A stretch of 64,000 nucleotides of DNA from Apoderus coryli (taxonomy: Eukaryota; Arthropoda; Insecta; Coleoptera; Attelabidae), in contig OU452205.1 in assembly GCA_911728435.2 (NCBI GenBank), positions 2,299,760 through 2,363,759 on the forward strand, given 5' to 3'. This document shows positions 20,387 through 32,207 of this stretch, one piece after another; position 1 is the stretch's first letter, and each line of letters begins with the position of its first letter. Position numbers and translations under genes: made by a program. Below the pieces are notes generated by a model that was not told the origin of the DNA, did no database searches, and worked only from the letters and a program-made list of their open reading frames with translations.

Positions 20387-21029
20387 TGTAGTACCTGTGA
20401 TACTAGTGATTTTTATGAGGAATTTTGGAAAGGCAATAGGACTTTTAAATCAGACCCGTTCTAGCCTTGATTGAGTCTAGATGTGTTTTTTCTAATTGTA
20501 TAAAGTTAAATTAAACATTTTAATTTGTTTTTGGACTTAGTAGATTTTTCAGTTAAGAATTATTTTCTAGTATTTGTTTAAAAATTAAGTCCATTTCTTT
20601 CTCATTCTGAAGTAGTGAATTGAATAAAGTTTCCGTAAGTTTTGTTATTCTTTTAATTGAAGGCCTTTTTGTTTTAATCAGTTTTTATATAAAGTTTAAA
20701 GTTATTTCTTTTAGTAATTGAAATAAATTCCGTTTTCAATAGTAATTAAAGTTTCGTATAGGAATTAATATAATTATTCGTAATTATATTAATTTTTAAC
20801 TAGTACAAGTAATGACTAAGAATTTCTTCTAAATTTTCATTCTCGCTTAATTGTTTTATTATTTTTCTTTAATTTATACATATTTATTTCTTGTTGTTAT
20901 TCCTTTTCTTTATTAGTTATTTATTAAATTAATTGTTTTTAGCCCAAAATTATGCGTTTTATTTCTAATAAAGTTTTCGATAAATTATTGACAAAAGGGT
21001 CAACCAATTAAATATTTTCTTTTAATACA
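20387..21029 (+). repeat. Possible LTR of a retrotransposon
   Basis: The segment begins TGTAGTACC and ends AATACA, and so has TG...CA borders. It contains AATAAAGTTT-type poly(A) signals near its end. It is followed directly by ACGGTGACCGAAAGTGATCC, which resembles the TTTGGTGACCC.GA.GTGATC stretch found just after the 5' LTR of many insect Gypsy-type elements. No gag or pol follows and no second LTR was found. Confidence 0.3.
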
Positions 21030-22800
21030 ACGGTGACCGAAAGTGATCCAGAATAGAGGTGAGTAATTTTACATTTCTTTAATACAGATTAATAAAGGTT
21101 ATTTTAGTTGTTTGTTTCTTTCATTTAATAATTTGATTCTGTTATTATTCAAGTTGATATTCTTTGTTTGTTCTTCTTTATTTGAAACCGCTCGTAAAAC
21201 TTGAATCGAACCGTAACAATTTGAATAGCATATTGGGATTCATTTGGTTTGAGCTATAAAATTAGTATTCTTACTGAATGTACATAATACCCGCTAATTT
21301 CAAAATTGTCTTGGTGACAGAACACTTTTTGCTGTTGCAAATGGGGCTAAAATGTAAGGCATATTTAGTAGATTTGGTAAGGCAACATTCGTTTCTCATT
21401 AGAGGAGTGATCAAACAGCCTTAAATAAATAAGCCTGGATGTGTTTTTGATAGAGTACTTGATAAACCAATTTTCAGTATCAATGATTAATTTAATCCTG
21501 CGCCCAACCACGAAATGGTATTCATTTGTAACGACATTCTTCAGCTCGTCCGGAATGTAATTAATATTCACCACTCAATTGAACATTTCCTATTTCTACT
21601 GTCCAATTGGCAGTCACTCAATACAAAACGAACTATCATTTTAAATTAATAGTACTCAAGAGAGGTTTCATACAATTTGAATAATATATCAAATATCATT
21701 CGAATGCCCGAATGAAATGAGTTTAATATTAATTCTCTATTTTCCACAAAGACCCATAAATTCCATATAAATGAGAAACTAATTAAAACATTCATGCAGA
21801 TAAGAGTAATTGAAATGGCAATTTAACCTAATTATGTCTCGTTAATCCATGAAATACCTATATTGCGGAATAAAAAATGAACAATATTTTACCCATTTTA
21901 AAAATGTACAGGGTGGACGAAACTTGATGCAACTTCCGTTCTCCCGACTCATATCTTGAGAGAATTCGTTGGCGCAAAGAGAAGATAGTTAGATATCTCT
22001 AACCATTTGGTTGCTAGAGGGCGTTTCTCAATTTTAGTCAAATACTTTGATGGGTCATAATTTTCTTGATAATAAAGATAATGGATTTTTAAAAACCTTC
22101 TTGGTGGTTTTTCATGCTTAATAGTTTAATATAGTTATCAACTTGCTGAAAAAAATATATGTGGTGGTCCAGTTTCGAATAAGTAAAACTCAAAATATAT
22201 TAATTTTTTGGATAGATTCTTATTCTTTCTTCAGAACGTAAGCTGGTGCTGGATGAGGATGTATCCGTTGGAATCAGAGTTTTTAGTTGCCCTGGTTGCG
22301 TTCCCCGTTTTATTCCAGAAATACCTGGCATTATTGGACGTGTAAATTCTGAGGAAATTTGAAGTTGGAACACGTATGCCTTCCAGGAAAATTCAGAAAA
22401 TTCTCAGTTTTGAGATGGTTGGAGCACCCTAACTTAAAAGCTTTCCACATCCAATTCCCTACCTGGATTTCCAACGTAGTCAGCCATATTATATATGTTG
22501 TTTCATCTTTTGGAATTCTACAAAATTATTATAAAATGTATAATTTCTATACATGCCTCATTTCATATCAATATACAAGCCTTAGCAATTGAAATAATTA
22601 ATAATTTGTCTTTAAGTTTTAAAGTTTACTGCATATCCTAGACTTGAATACACGACACTGCATTTTTAGGGTATGCTCACATTATTACTTACCGATGAGA
22701 TGTAATTCCTTCTTGCCTTCGTTTTTTATAGTTTTTGACCGATTTTACAACACATGCCATTGTTTATAAAACTGAAACAAACACAAAAATGAAAGAATCC
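21030..22800. other. No gene seen
   Basis: AT-rich. TACAGGGTGGACGAAACTTG near 21907 is a worn transposon end. No coding similarity was recognised. Confidence 0.4.
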
Positions 22801-22920
22801 AAAAAACTGGGATCGTTTCAAACAAAATATGTTAATATATCAAGGGTTATAGCTCGTAACCCAGAAGGTATCAGGCATTCTCACTAGGCTCAAATTATTT
22901 CTCAGGAAAAGGACTATTAG
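22801..22920. repeat. Flanking repeat F, left copy
   Basis: AACTGGGATCGTTTCAAACA...GTTATAGCTCGTAACCCAGA...GGCATTCTCACTAGGCTCAA recurs in the same orientation at 25553-25668 and 29420-29535. The minisatellite arrays lie between copies of this roughly 115-base unit. Confidence 0.75.
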
Positions 22921-25556
22921 AAAAAAAATGAAAGAATCCAAAAAAATGAAAGAATCCAAAAAAATTAAAGAATCCAAAAAAAAAAATTAAAGAATCTAAA
23001 AAAATTAAAGAATCCAAAAAAATTAAACAATCCAAAAAAATTAAAGAATTGAAGAAAAATGAAAGAATCCAAAAAAATGAAAGAATCCAAAAAAATTAAA
23101 GAATTGAAGAAAAATGAAAGAATCCAAAAAAATTAAAGAATCAAAAAAAATTAAAGAATTGAAGAAAAATGAAAGAATCCAAAAAAATTAAAGAATCCAA
23201 AAAAAAAAAAATGAAAGAATCTAAAAAATGAAAGAATCCAAAAAAATGAAAGAATCCAAAAAAATGAAAGAATCCAAAAAAATTAAAGAATTGAAGAAAA
23301 ATGAAAGAATCCACAAAAATGAAAGAATCCAAAAAAATTAAAGAAAAATGAAAGAATCCAAAAAAATGAAAGAATCCAAAAAAATTAAAGAATTGAAAAA
23401 AAATGAAAGAATCCAAAAAAATGAAACAATCCAAAAAAATTAAAGAATCCAAAAAAAAATGAAAGAATCTAAAAAAATGAAAGAATCCAAAAAAATTGAA
23501 GAATTGAAGAAAAATGAAAGAATCCAAAAAAATGAAACAATCCAAAAAAATTAAAGAATCCAAAAAAAAAATGAAAGAATCTAAAAAAATGAAAAAATCC
23601 AAAAAATGAAACAATCCAAAAAAATGGAAGAATCAAAAAAAAATAAAAAATTGAAGAAAAATGAAAGAATCCAAAAAAATGAAAGAATCCAAAAAAATTA
23701 AAGAATTGAAGAAAAATGAAAGAATCCAAAAAAATGAAACAATCCAAAAAAATTAAAGAATCCAAAAAAAATGAAAGAATCTAAAAAAATGAAAGAATCC
23801 AAAAAAATGAAACAATCCAAAAAAACGAAAGAATCCAAAAAAAATAAAGAATTGAAGAAAAATGAAAGAATCCAAAAAAATTAAAGAATTGAAGAAAAAT
23901 GAAAGAATCCCATGAAATGAAAAAATCCAAAAAAAAAAACAAAAAAAATAAAAAATTTAAAAAAAAATGAAAGAATCCAAAAAAATTAAAGAATTGAAGA
24001 AAAATGAAAGAATCCAAAAAAATTAAAAAATCCAAAAAAATGAAACAATCCAAAAAAAAATAAAGAATCTAAAAAAAAAAACAAAAAAAAATGAAAGAAT
24101 TGAAAAAAAACGAAAGAATCCAAAATAATTATAGAATCCAAAAAAATTAAACAATCCAAAAAAATCAAACAATCCAAAAAAATTAAGATTCCAAAAAAAT
24201 GATAGAATCCAAAAAAATGAAAGAATCCAAAAAAATGAAAGAATCCAAAAAAATTAAAGAATTGAAAAAAAATTAAAGAATCCAAGAAAAAAAACCAAAA
24301 AAATGAAAGAATTAAAAAAAATTAAAGAATCGAAAAAAATTAAAGAATTGAAGAAAAATGAAAGAATCCAAAAAAAATAAAGAATCCAAAAAAATGAAAC
24401 AATGCAAAAAAATTAAAGAATCCAAAAAAAAACCAAAAAAATGAAAGAATTGAAATAAAATGAAAGAATCCAAAATAATTAAAGAATCTAAAAAAATGAA
24501 AGAATCCAAAAAAAAAACCGAAAAAAATGAAAGAATTGAAAAAAAAACAATCCAAAAAAATTAAAGAATCCAAGAAAAAAAACCAAAAAAATTAAAGAAT
24601 TAAAAAAAATGAAAGAATCGAAAAAAATTAAAGAATTGAAGAAAAATGAAAGAATCCAAAAAAAATAAAGAATCCAAAAAAATGAAACAATGCAAAAAAA
24701 TTAAAGAATCCAAAAAAGAAACCAAAAAAATGAAAGAATTGAAATAAAATGAAAGAATCCAAAATAATTAAAGAATCTAAAAAAATGAAAGAATCCAAAA
24801 AAAAAAACCGAAAAAAATGAATGAATTGAAAAAAAAAATTAAAGAATCCAAAATAATGAAAGAATCTAAAAAAATGAAAGAATCCAAAAAAATGAAAGGA
24901 TCCAAAAAAATGAAAGAATCCAAAAAAATTAAAGAATCCAAAAAAATTAAAGAATCCAAAAAAATGAAAGAATCCCATAAAATGAAACAATCCAAAGAAA
25001 AACAAAAAAATGAAAAAATTGAAAAAAAAATGAAAGAATCCAAAAAAATTAAAGAATCCAAAAAAATGAAACAATCCAAAAAAATTAAAGAATCCAAAAA
25101 AAAAAAACAAAAAAAATGAAAGAATTGAAAAAATGAAAGAATCCAAAATAATTAAAGAATCTAAAAAAATGAAAGAATCCAAAAAAATGAAACAATCAAA
25201 AAAAATTAAAAATTCCAAAAAAATGATAGAATCCAAAAAAATGAAAGAATCCAAAAAAACGAAAGAATCCAAAAAAAAAACAAAAAAATGAAAGAATTGA
25301 AAAAAAATGAAAGAATCCAAAATAATGAAAGAATCTAAAAAATGAAAGAATCCAAAAAAATGAAACAATCCAAAAAAATGAAAGAATCCAACAAAATGAA
25401 AGGATCCAAAAAATGAAAGAATCCAAAAAAATGAAAGAATCCAAAAAAAAGAAAGAATCCAAAAAAATTAAAGAATCCAAAAAAATGAAAGAAATCAAAA
25501 AAATGAAAGAATCCAAAAAAATGAAAGAATCCAAAAAAATTAAAGAATCCAAAAAA
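22921..25556. repeat. Purine-rich 18-bp minisatellite array, copy 1
   Basis: Hundreds of close variants of GAATCCAAAAAAATGAAA (18 bases; common variants end in ATTAAA or start GAATTGAAGAA). The plus strand is nearly all purine, with A far in excess. In-frame multiples of 18 create long pseudo-reading frames (FFGFFHF or KESKKMK repeats), which I regard as artefacts. Confidence 0.95.
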
Positions 25557-25668
25557 CTGGGAATACGGGGGTCGTTTCAAACAAAATATCAGGCCATGTG
25601 TGTTATAGCTCGTAACCCAGAAGGTGTCTGGCATTCTCACTAGGCTCAAATTATTTTTTAGGAAGAGG
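25553..25668. repeat. Flanking repeat F, middle copy
   Basis: Same sequence as 22801-22920 with an extra ATACGGGG stretch; direct orientation. Confidence 0.75.
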
Positions 25669-26487
25669 ACTGCCCACCCAGGTTACTCTTACGTTTGCGG
25701 CACTATTAAAGATAATGTCTACGCTAATCCCGTATTAACAAGAGAAGATTTAATTTTAAGAATGCGGCAAAATCCGCATTAAGTATCTGCTGCAATAAAT
25801 GCGTTAGTGAGAAGATGTCGAATATGTATTGAGGTGGGTGGACTACATTTCGAGCAATTTTTGATATTTTACTTTTAATTTTATATCACTTTGTTACTGT
25901 TAGTGAAATTTCGTAGGTATTTTAATTTTTTACTTGCAAACGGTGTGTCATCATCGATACTAAATAGTGCCGAGGTAAGAGAAACTCTCGATTTTCTGTT
26001 AACTCCGTTAACTCTAGAATGACATACCTACAATAAGAACGATATCAATTTGTCATGGCGCAAACCCAGGTACACAAAAGCTATAAAAATAGAGGAACAA
26101 TAATAAATCCAAAGCAAAATATTTTTGTGCACCCTAAAAAATGGGGAGACCGACCATTTCGGAGGCTTTTATTGTGTGGACAGCAAAAAAATGACACAGC
26201 CGATAATGCTCTAATATAAAACGAATGTTTGGCAAATATGAGACGATTATTTATTTAGGATATAAATATATTTGCGCCACTCATAAATGAAATCTGCTTT
26301 CATTCGATAATTTATTAAAAAAAAAGGTTTTGCTCTACAATGTAGTCCAATTTATTACGGCAGGATAACGTTAAAATATTGCCAGTTTCAATACACTTAC
26401 ATTGCAAAAACAACTGCCTGGAAAAATTTGAGTATGAGCTTAGAATCCTTCAGGATTTAAGGAATATGGTGAAAAAATACGCTTTCT
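25669..26487. other. Unique part of duplicated block, no gene seen
   Basis: AT-rich DNA repeated at 29536-30354. No recognised feature. Confidence 0.4.
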
Positions 26488-26709
26488 TAAGACAGTGTAG
26501 CTTTGTCCTGGTTACACTTCTGCAAACCATTTTCAATGCGTCCTTAAAGTCTGGAGTTCTTCCCGATATTTCAAAATCTAGATTCATAAGTCTGCGAATA
26601 AGCATAGCATCAAGAATTACAGATCCATCAGCATCAGTATTATTCCTAAGACATTTGCCCGAAAAATCAGCAGAATTCACCCGTTTGACATACACCAACT
26701 TCATTCTGG
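26488..26709 (+). pseudogene. LINE reverse-transcriptase relic, cut by duplication junction
   Basis: FVLVTLLQTIFNASLKSGVL and PDISKSRFISL match the IFNxSLxSGxFPDxWKxxxITP segment of jockey/CR1-like reverse transcriptases. After HLPEKSAEFTRLTYTNFIL the reading breaks off at 26709, where the second duplication unit begins. The intact continuation is in the copy at 30355. Confidence 0.55.
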
Positions 26710-26762
26710 TATCAGGCATTCTCACTAGGCTCAAATTATTTCTCAGGAAAAGGACTATTAGA

Positions 26763-29423
26763 AAAAAAATGAAAGAATCCAAAAAAATGAAAGAATCCAA
26801 AAAAATTAAAGAATCCAAAAAAAAAAATTAAAGAATCTAAAAAAATTAAAGAATCCAAAAAAATTAAACAATCCAAAAAAATTAAAGAATTGAAGAAAAA
26901 TGAAAGAATCCAAAAAAATGAAAGAATCCAAAAAAATTAAAGAATTGAAGAAAAATGAAAGAATCCAAAAAAATTAAAGAATCAAAAAAAATTAAAGAAT
27001 TGAAGAAAAATGAAAGAATCCAAAAAAATTAAAGAATCCAAAAAAAAAAAAATGAAAGAATCTAAAAAATGAAAGAATCCAAAAAAATGAAAGAATCCAA
27101 AAAAATGAAAGAATCCAAAAAAATTAAAGAATTGAAGAAAAATGAAAGAATCCACAAAAATGAAAGAATCCAAAAAAATTAAAGAATTGAAGAAAAATGA
27201 AAGAATCCAAAAAAATGAAAGAATCCAAAAAAATTAAAGAATTGAAAAAAAATGAAAGAATCCAAAAAAATGAAACAATCCAAAAAAATTAAAGAATCCA
27301 AAAAAAAATGAAAGAATCTAAAAAAATGAAAGAATCCAAAAAAATTGAAGAATTGAAGAAAAATGAAAGAATCCAAAAAAATGAAACAATCCAAAAAAAT
27401 TAAAGAATCCAAAAAAAAAATGAAAGAATCTAAAAAAATGAAAAAATCCAAAAAATGAAACAATCCAAAAAAATGGAAGAATCAAAAAAAAATAAAAAAT
27501 TGAAGAAAAATGAAAGAATCCAAAAAAATGAAAGAATCCAAAAAAATTAAAGAATTGAAGAAAAATGAAAGAATCCAAAAAAATGAAACAATCCAAAAAA
27601 ATTAAAGAATCCAAAAAAAATGAAAGAATCTAAAAAAATGAAAGAATCCAAAAAAATGAAACAATCCAAAAAAACGAAAGAATCCAAAAAAAATAAAGAA
27701 TTGAAGAAAAATGAAAGAATCCAAAAAAATTAAAGAATTGAAGAAAAATGAAAGAATCCCATGAAATGAAAAAATCCAAAAAAAAAAACAAAAAAATTAA
27801 AAAATTTAAAAAAAAATGAAAGAATCCAAAAAAATTAAAGAATTGAAGAAAAATGAAAGAATCCAAAAAAATTAAAAAATCCAAAAAAATGAAACAATCC
27901 AAAAAAAAATAAAGAATCTAAAAAAAAAAACAAAAAAAAATGAAAGAATTGAAAAAAAACGAAAGAATCCAAAATAATTATAGAATCCAAAAAAATTAAA
28001 CAATCCAAAAAAATCAAACAATCCAAAAAAATTAAGATTCCAAAAAAATGATAGAATCCAAAAAAATGAAAGAATCCAAAAAAATGAAAGAATCCAAAAA
28101 AATTAAAGAATTGAAAAAAAATTAAAGAATCCAAGAAAAAAAACCAAAAAAATGAAAGAATTAAAAAAAATTAAAGAATCGAAAAAAATTAAAGAATTGA
28201 AGAAAAATGAAAGAATCCAAAAAAAATAAAGAATCCAAAAAAATGAAACAATGCAAAAAAATTAAAGAATCCAAAAAAAAACCAAAAAAATGAAAGAATT
28301 GAAATAAAATGAAAGAATCCAAAATAATTAAAGAATCTAAAAAAATGAAAGAATCCAAAAAAAAAACCGAAAAAAATGAAAGAATTGAAAAAAAAACAAT
28401 CCAAAAAAATTAAAGAATCCAAGAAAAAAAACCAAAAAAATTAAAGAATTAAAAAAAATGAAAGAATCGAAAAAAATTAAAGAATTGAAGAAAAATGAAA
28501 GAATCCAAAAAAAATAAAGAATCCAAAAAAATGAAACAATGCAAAAAAATTAAAGAATCCAAAAAAGAAACCAAAAAAATGAAAGAATTGAAATAAAATG
28601 AAAGAATCCAAAATAATTAAAGAATCTAAAAAAATGAAAGAATCCAAAAAAAAAAACCGAAAAAAATGAATGAATTGAAAAAAAAAATTAAAGAATCCAA
28701 AATAATGAAAGAATCTAAAAAAATGAAAGAATCCAAAAAAATGAAAGGATCCAAAAAAATGAAAGAATCCAAAAAAATTAAAGAATCCAAAAAAATTAAA
28801 GAATCCAAAAAAATGAAAGAATCCCATAAAATGAAACAATCCAAAGAAAAACAAAAAAATGAAAAAATTGAAAAAAAAATGAAAGAATCCAAAAAAAATA
28901 AAGAATCCAAAAAAATGAAACAATCCAAAAAAATTAAAGAATCCAAAAAAAAAAAACAAAAAAAATGAAAGAATTGAAAAAATGAAAGAATCCAAAATAA
29001 TTAAAGAATCTAAAAAAATGAAAGAATCCAAAAAAATGAAACAATCCAAAAAAATGAAACAATCAAAAAAAATTAAAAATTCCAAAAAAATGATAGAATC
29101 CAAAAAAATGAAAGAATCCAAAAAAACGAAAGAATCCAAAAAAAAAACAAAAAAATGAAAGAATTGAAAAAAAATGAAAGAATCCAAAATAATGAAAGAA
29201 TCTAAAAAATGAAAGAATCCAAAAAAATGAAACAATCCAAAAAAATGAAAGAATGCAACAAAATGAAAGGATCCAAAAAATGAAAGAATCCAAAAAAATG
29301 AAAGAATCCAAAAAAAAGAAAGAATCCAAAAAAATTAAAGAATCCAAAAAAATGAAAGAAATCAAAAAAATGAAAGAATCCAAAAAAATGAAAGAATCCA
29401 AAAAAATTAAAGAATCCAAAAAA
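26763..29423. repeat. Purine-rich 18-bp minisatellite array, copy 2
   Basis: Same array as 22921-25556, with the same sequence of variant units. Confidence 0.95.
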
Positions 29424-29535
29424 CTGGGAATACGGGGGTCGTTTCAAACAAAATATCAGGCCATGTGTGTTATAGCTCGTAACCCAGAAGGTGTCTGGCA
29501 TTCTCACTAGGCTCAAATTATTTTTTAGGAAGAGG
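29420..29535. repeat. Flanking repeat F, right copy
   Basis: Duplicate of 25553-25668. Confidence 0.75.
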
Positions 29536-30354
29536 ACTGCCCACCCAGGTTACTCTTACGTTTGCGGCACTATTAAAGATAATGTCTACGCTAATCCCGT
29601 ATTAACAAGAGAAGATTTAATTTTAAGAATGCGGCAAAATCCGCATTAAGTATCTGCTGCAATAAATGCGTTAGTGAGAAGATGTCGAATATGTATTGAG
29701 GTGGGTGGACTACATTTCGAGCAATTTTTGATATTTTACTTTTAATTTTATATCACTTTGTTACTGTTAGTGAAATTTCGTAGGTATTTTAATTTTTTAC
29801 TTGCAAACGGTGTGTCATCATCGATACTAAATAGTGCCGAGGTAAGAGAAACTCTCGATTTTCTGTTAACTCCGTTAACTCTAGAATGACATACCTACAA
29901 TAAGAACGATATCAATTTGTCATGGCGCAAACCCAGGTACACAAAAGCTATAAAAATAGAGGAACAATAATAAATCCAAAGCAAAATATTTTTGTGCACC
30001 CTAAAAAATGGGGAGACCGACCATTTCGGAGGCTTTTATTGTGTGGACAGCAAAAAAATGACACAGCCGATAATGCTCTAATATAAAACGAATGTTTGGC
30101 AAATATGAGACGATTATTTATTTAGGATATAAATATATTTGCGCCACTCATAAATCAAATCTGCTTTCATTCGATAATTTATTAAAAAAAAAGGTTTTGC
30201 TCTACAATGTAGTCCAATTTATTACGGCAGGATAACGTTAAAATATTGCCAGTTTCAATACACTTACATTGCAAAAACAACTGCCTGGAAAAATTTGAGT
30301 ATGAGCTTAGAATCCTTCAGGATTTAAGGAATATGGTGAAAAAATACGCTTTCT
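29536..30354. other. Unique part of duplicated block, no gene seen
   Basis: Duplicate of 25669-26487; AT-rich, nothing recognised. Confidence 0.4.
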
Positions 30355-30705
30355 TAAGACAGTGTAGCTTTGTCCTGGTTACACTTCTGCAAACCATTTT
30401 CAATGCGTCCTTAAAGTCTGGAGTTCTTCCCGATATTTCAAAATCTAGATTCATAAGTCTGCGAATAAGCATAGCATCAAGAATTACAGATCCATCAGCA
30501 TCAGTATTATTCCTAAGACATTTGCCCGAAAAATCAGCAGAATTCACCCGTTTGACATACACCAACTTCATTCTGGAGACTTTGGAATGTGGTTCAGAGG
30601 TGCATTCAATATATACGGCCTTCTCTAAGGCGTTCGGCGGTGTCAACAACAATATTTTATTGATGAGATTACCCGAAGTCATTCATTCATATTCTCTCAT
30701 GTTAA
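30355..30705 (+). pseudogene. LINE reverse-transcriptase relic, uninterrupted copy
   Basis: As in the 26488 copy, but the reading continues past the duplication border: TLECGSEVHSIYTAFSKAFG and GVNNNILLMRL align with the LExGxQVDVIYTDFSKAFDxVNHxILLxKL motif. Both Asp of the palm motif are changed (Ala and Gly), so it is inactive. Confidence 0.6.
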
Positions 30706-31167
30706 TTTGATAAAAGTCTATAAAAATACCAAAACTAAATAATAAATAAATATTTTCATAAAGTTTGTGTTTTTTTTCTAAAGCATATCCGTCCAATATT
30801 TTTAAATTTTATAGAATTTTCTCACTATTGGTTAGTTATTTTCATGATAATTTGACGAATTAATGTCATATATTTCGAAATTAGTAACAATTCCCAAGTA
30901 TTTTTAATAAAAACTATTTTTTTAAGAAAATTACTATGTTCCTCGATATAAGAACAATGCATTTGTTGCGTTTTCTACCCACTTTAGCTCCATCTTTCTT
31001 TCAAACCTCTCTTTCTAATGCTCTCCGCATCGTTGATGCATTAATATATATTGAATATGTATATCGCCGGTCCATTTCTAATAATGTCATTGGTGCGCAT
31101 ACCATTTTTTGGTTTATTTTTGGCCTCTACACTACGTAAAAGCCATCTTTGTAATTCTTGGACCTAC
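30706..31167. other. No gene seen
   Basis: AT-rich; nothing recognised. Confidence 0.35.
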
Positions 31168-31272
31168 AGTTTAGCGTGGAATCCGAACCACGGTCCACGA
31201 CCGCCAGATGCCAGCACCCACGACTCGGCCGGGAGCACCGTCCATCCATCCAACCACCATCCACGCGACCAG
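31168..31272 (+). other. GC-rich island with possible splice donor
   Basis: About 105 bases rich in C and G (GTCCACGACCGCCAGATGCC, CATCCATCCAACCACCATCC) stand out from AT-rich surroundings and end at CCAG|GTAATT, a good donor match. It could be an exon or 5' UTR of a host gene. One frame reads NPNHGPRPPDASTHDSAG without stops, but no family is recognised. Confidence 0.25.
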
Positions 31273-32207
31273 GTAATTTAATACCATAATCACGTCGATG
31301 CGCGCTTGCACATGTGGGCATCTCACGCACAACAACTTCATATTATACAAACTTACTGCAACTTCGCTATTTTAAAAATGATTCTATCTTCCAAACCACA
31401 GTATCACACTTCTTATAATAAGCAAATAACATTCAACTATACCATATACATATTGTATGGAATCAGGGAAGAAATATTAAAACTAAACCGAGCATTAAAA
31501 TGTTTTTTTTCAATTTGGAAAGCATACTAAAGCTTTATATTAAAATACTTCAATAATAAATGTTGTGGAAACAAAAAAGGAAAACGGAAAGCGTTAACCA
31601 GCACTTTACCCAATTTTCATACTTATTGATCACGCGGATGATTGCATCCTTCCCGGCATGTATGCAGAAAAATGAAAATTTCAATCAATCCGAAATCATG
31701 TCTGTAACACTGGTTGAATGAGTAAAAGGTTTACAAAGGTGCAGCTTTCCTTAGAGCTTTTTTATGTGTTAACCAGCAAAAATATTATTTGCAAAACGTT
31801 AATAACAAGAAATGAACAGACGGTTATATGCATAATGTGCATAGCACCGTACTGAATCTCGCCCAATTGCGTATATATATAAAAAAAAAAAATAATTTAC
31901 TTGTTTGTTAAATATGCAATAAAAGACCTTTATTATTATTATTAAATAGCGAAGTTCAGGCATCGGCCATTATTCGTTATACAGGGTGAGGGGTGAGTCA
32001 TCGAAACAATCAATAATAGTAATACTGATAAGGGAACCTTCACAACATTCTTATGACACTGATAACAAGCAGTTATCCACCAATTTATGTATTTTTCTTA
32101 ATTATTTATGCTATATATACCGGGCGTCTCACGAAGGCTATCGACCAGGGGCGACAAGTCCTATGATGCAAGTGAGGCAGTGCCTCACTGACTTTTTAAC
32201 CAATTAA
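31273..32207. other. No gene seen; LINE-type tail and transposon ends
   Basis: GCAATAAAAGACCTTTATTA with an (ATT)n run at 31916-31944 looks like a LINE or SINE tail. TATACAGGGTGAGG (31978) is a Tc/mariner-type end. CAGGGGCGACAAGTCC near 32146 with GTGAGGCAGTGCCTCACT resembles a hAT end. Confidence 0.35.

Larger units (their letters stand above)
22869..26709. repeat. Tandem segmental duplication, unit 1
   Basis: This block repeats as 26710-30576. The order of variant repeat units, the unique 0.8 kb right part and a reverse-transcriptase relic all match with only a few substitutions and small indels. The left border is AGG|TATCAGGCATT, and the junction at 26709 is CATTCTGG|TATCAGGCATT with two bases (GG) of microhomology. 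Confidence 0.9.
26710..30576. repeat. Tandem segmental duplication, unit 2
   Basis: Near-identical copy of 22869-26709. It is 26 bases longer overall, including one extra 18-base minisatellite unit near 29042 and a 10-base difference near 27186. Confidence 0.9.

Noticed and set aside
22921..25556. Regular spaced repeats as a CRISPR array
   Set aside because: There are no unique spacers between the units, and the genome is eukaryotic.
23141..29516. Many long reading frames made of FFGFFHF / FIFLDS repeats on the minus strand and KESKKMK on the plus strand
   Set aside because: They are produced by the 18-base minisatellite being a multiple of three; they start and stop at random unit variants and have no non-repetitive domain.
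30936..31281. Reading frames of 60-76 codons upstream of and across the GC island as a gene
   Set aside because: No recognised protein, and most of the length is AT-rich DNA of ordinary composition; only the GC-rich part is kept as a weak exon candidate.
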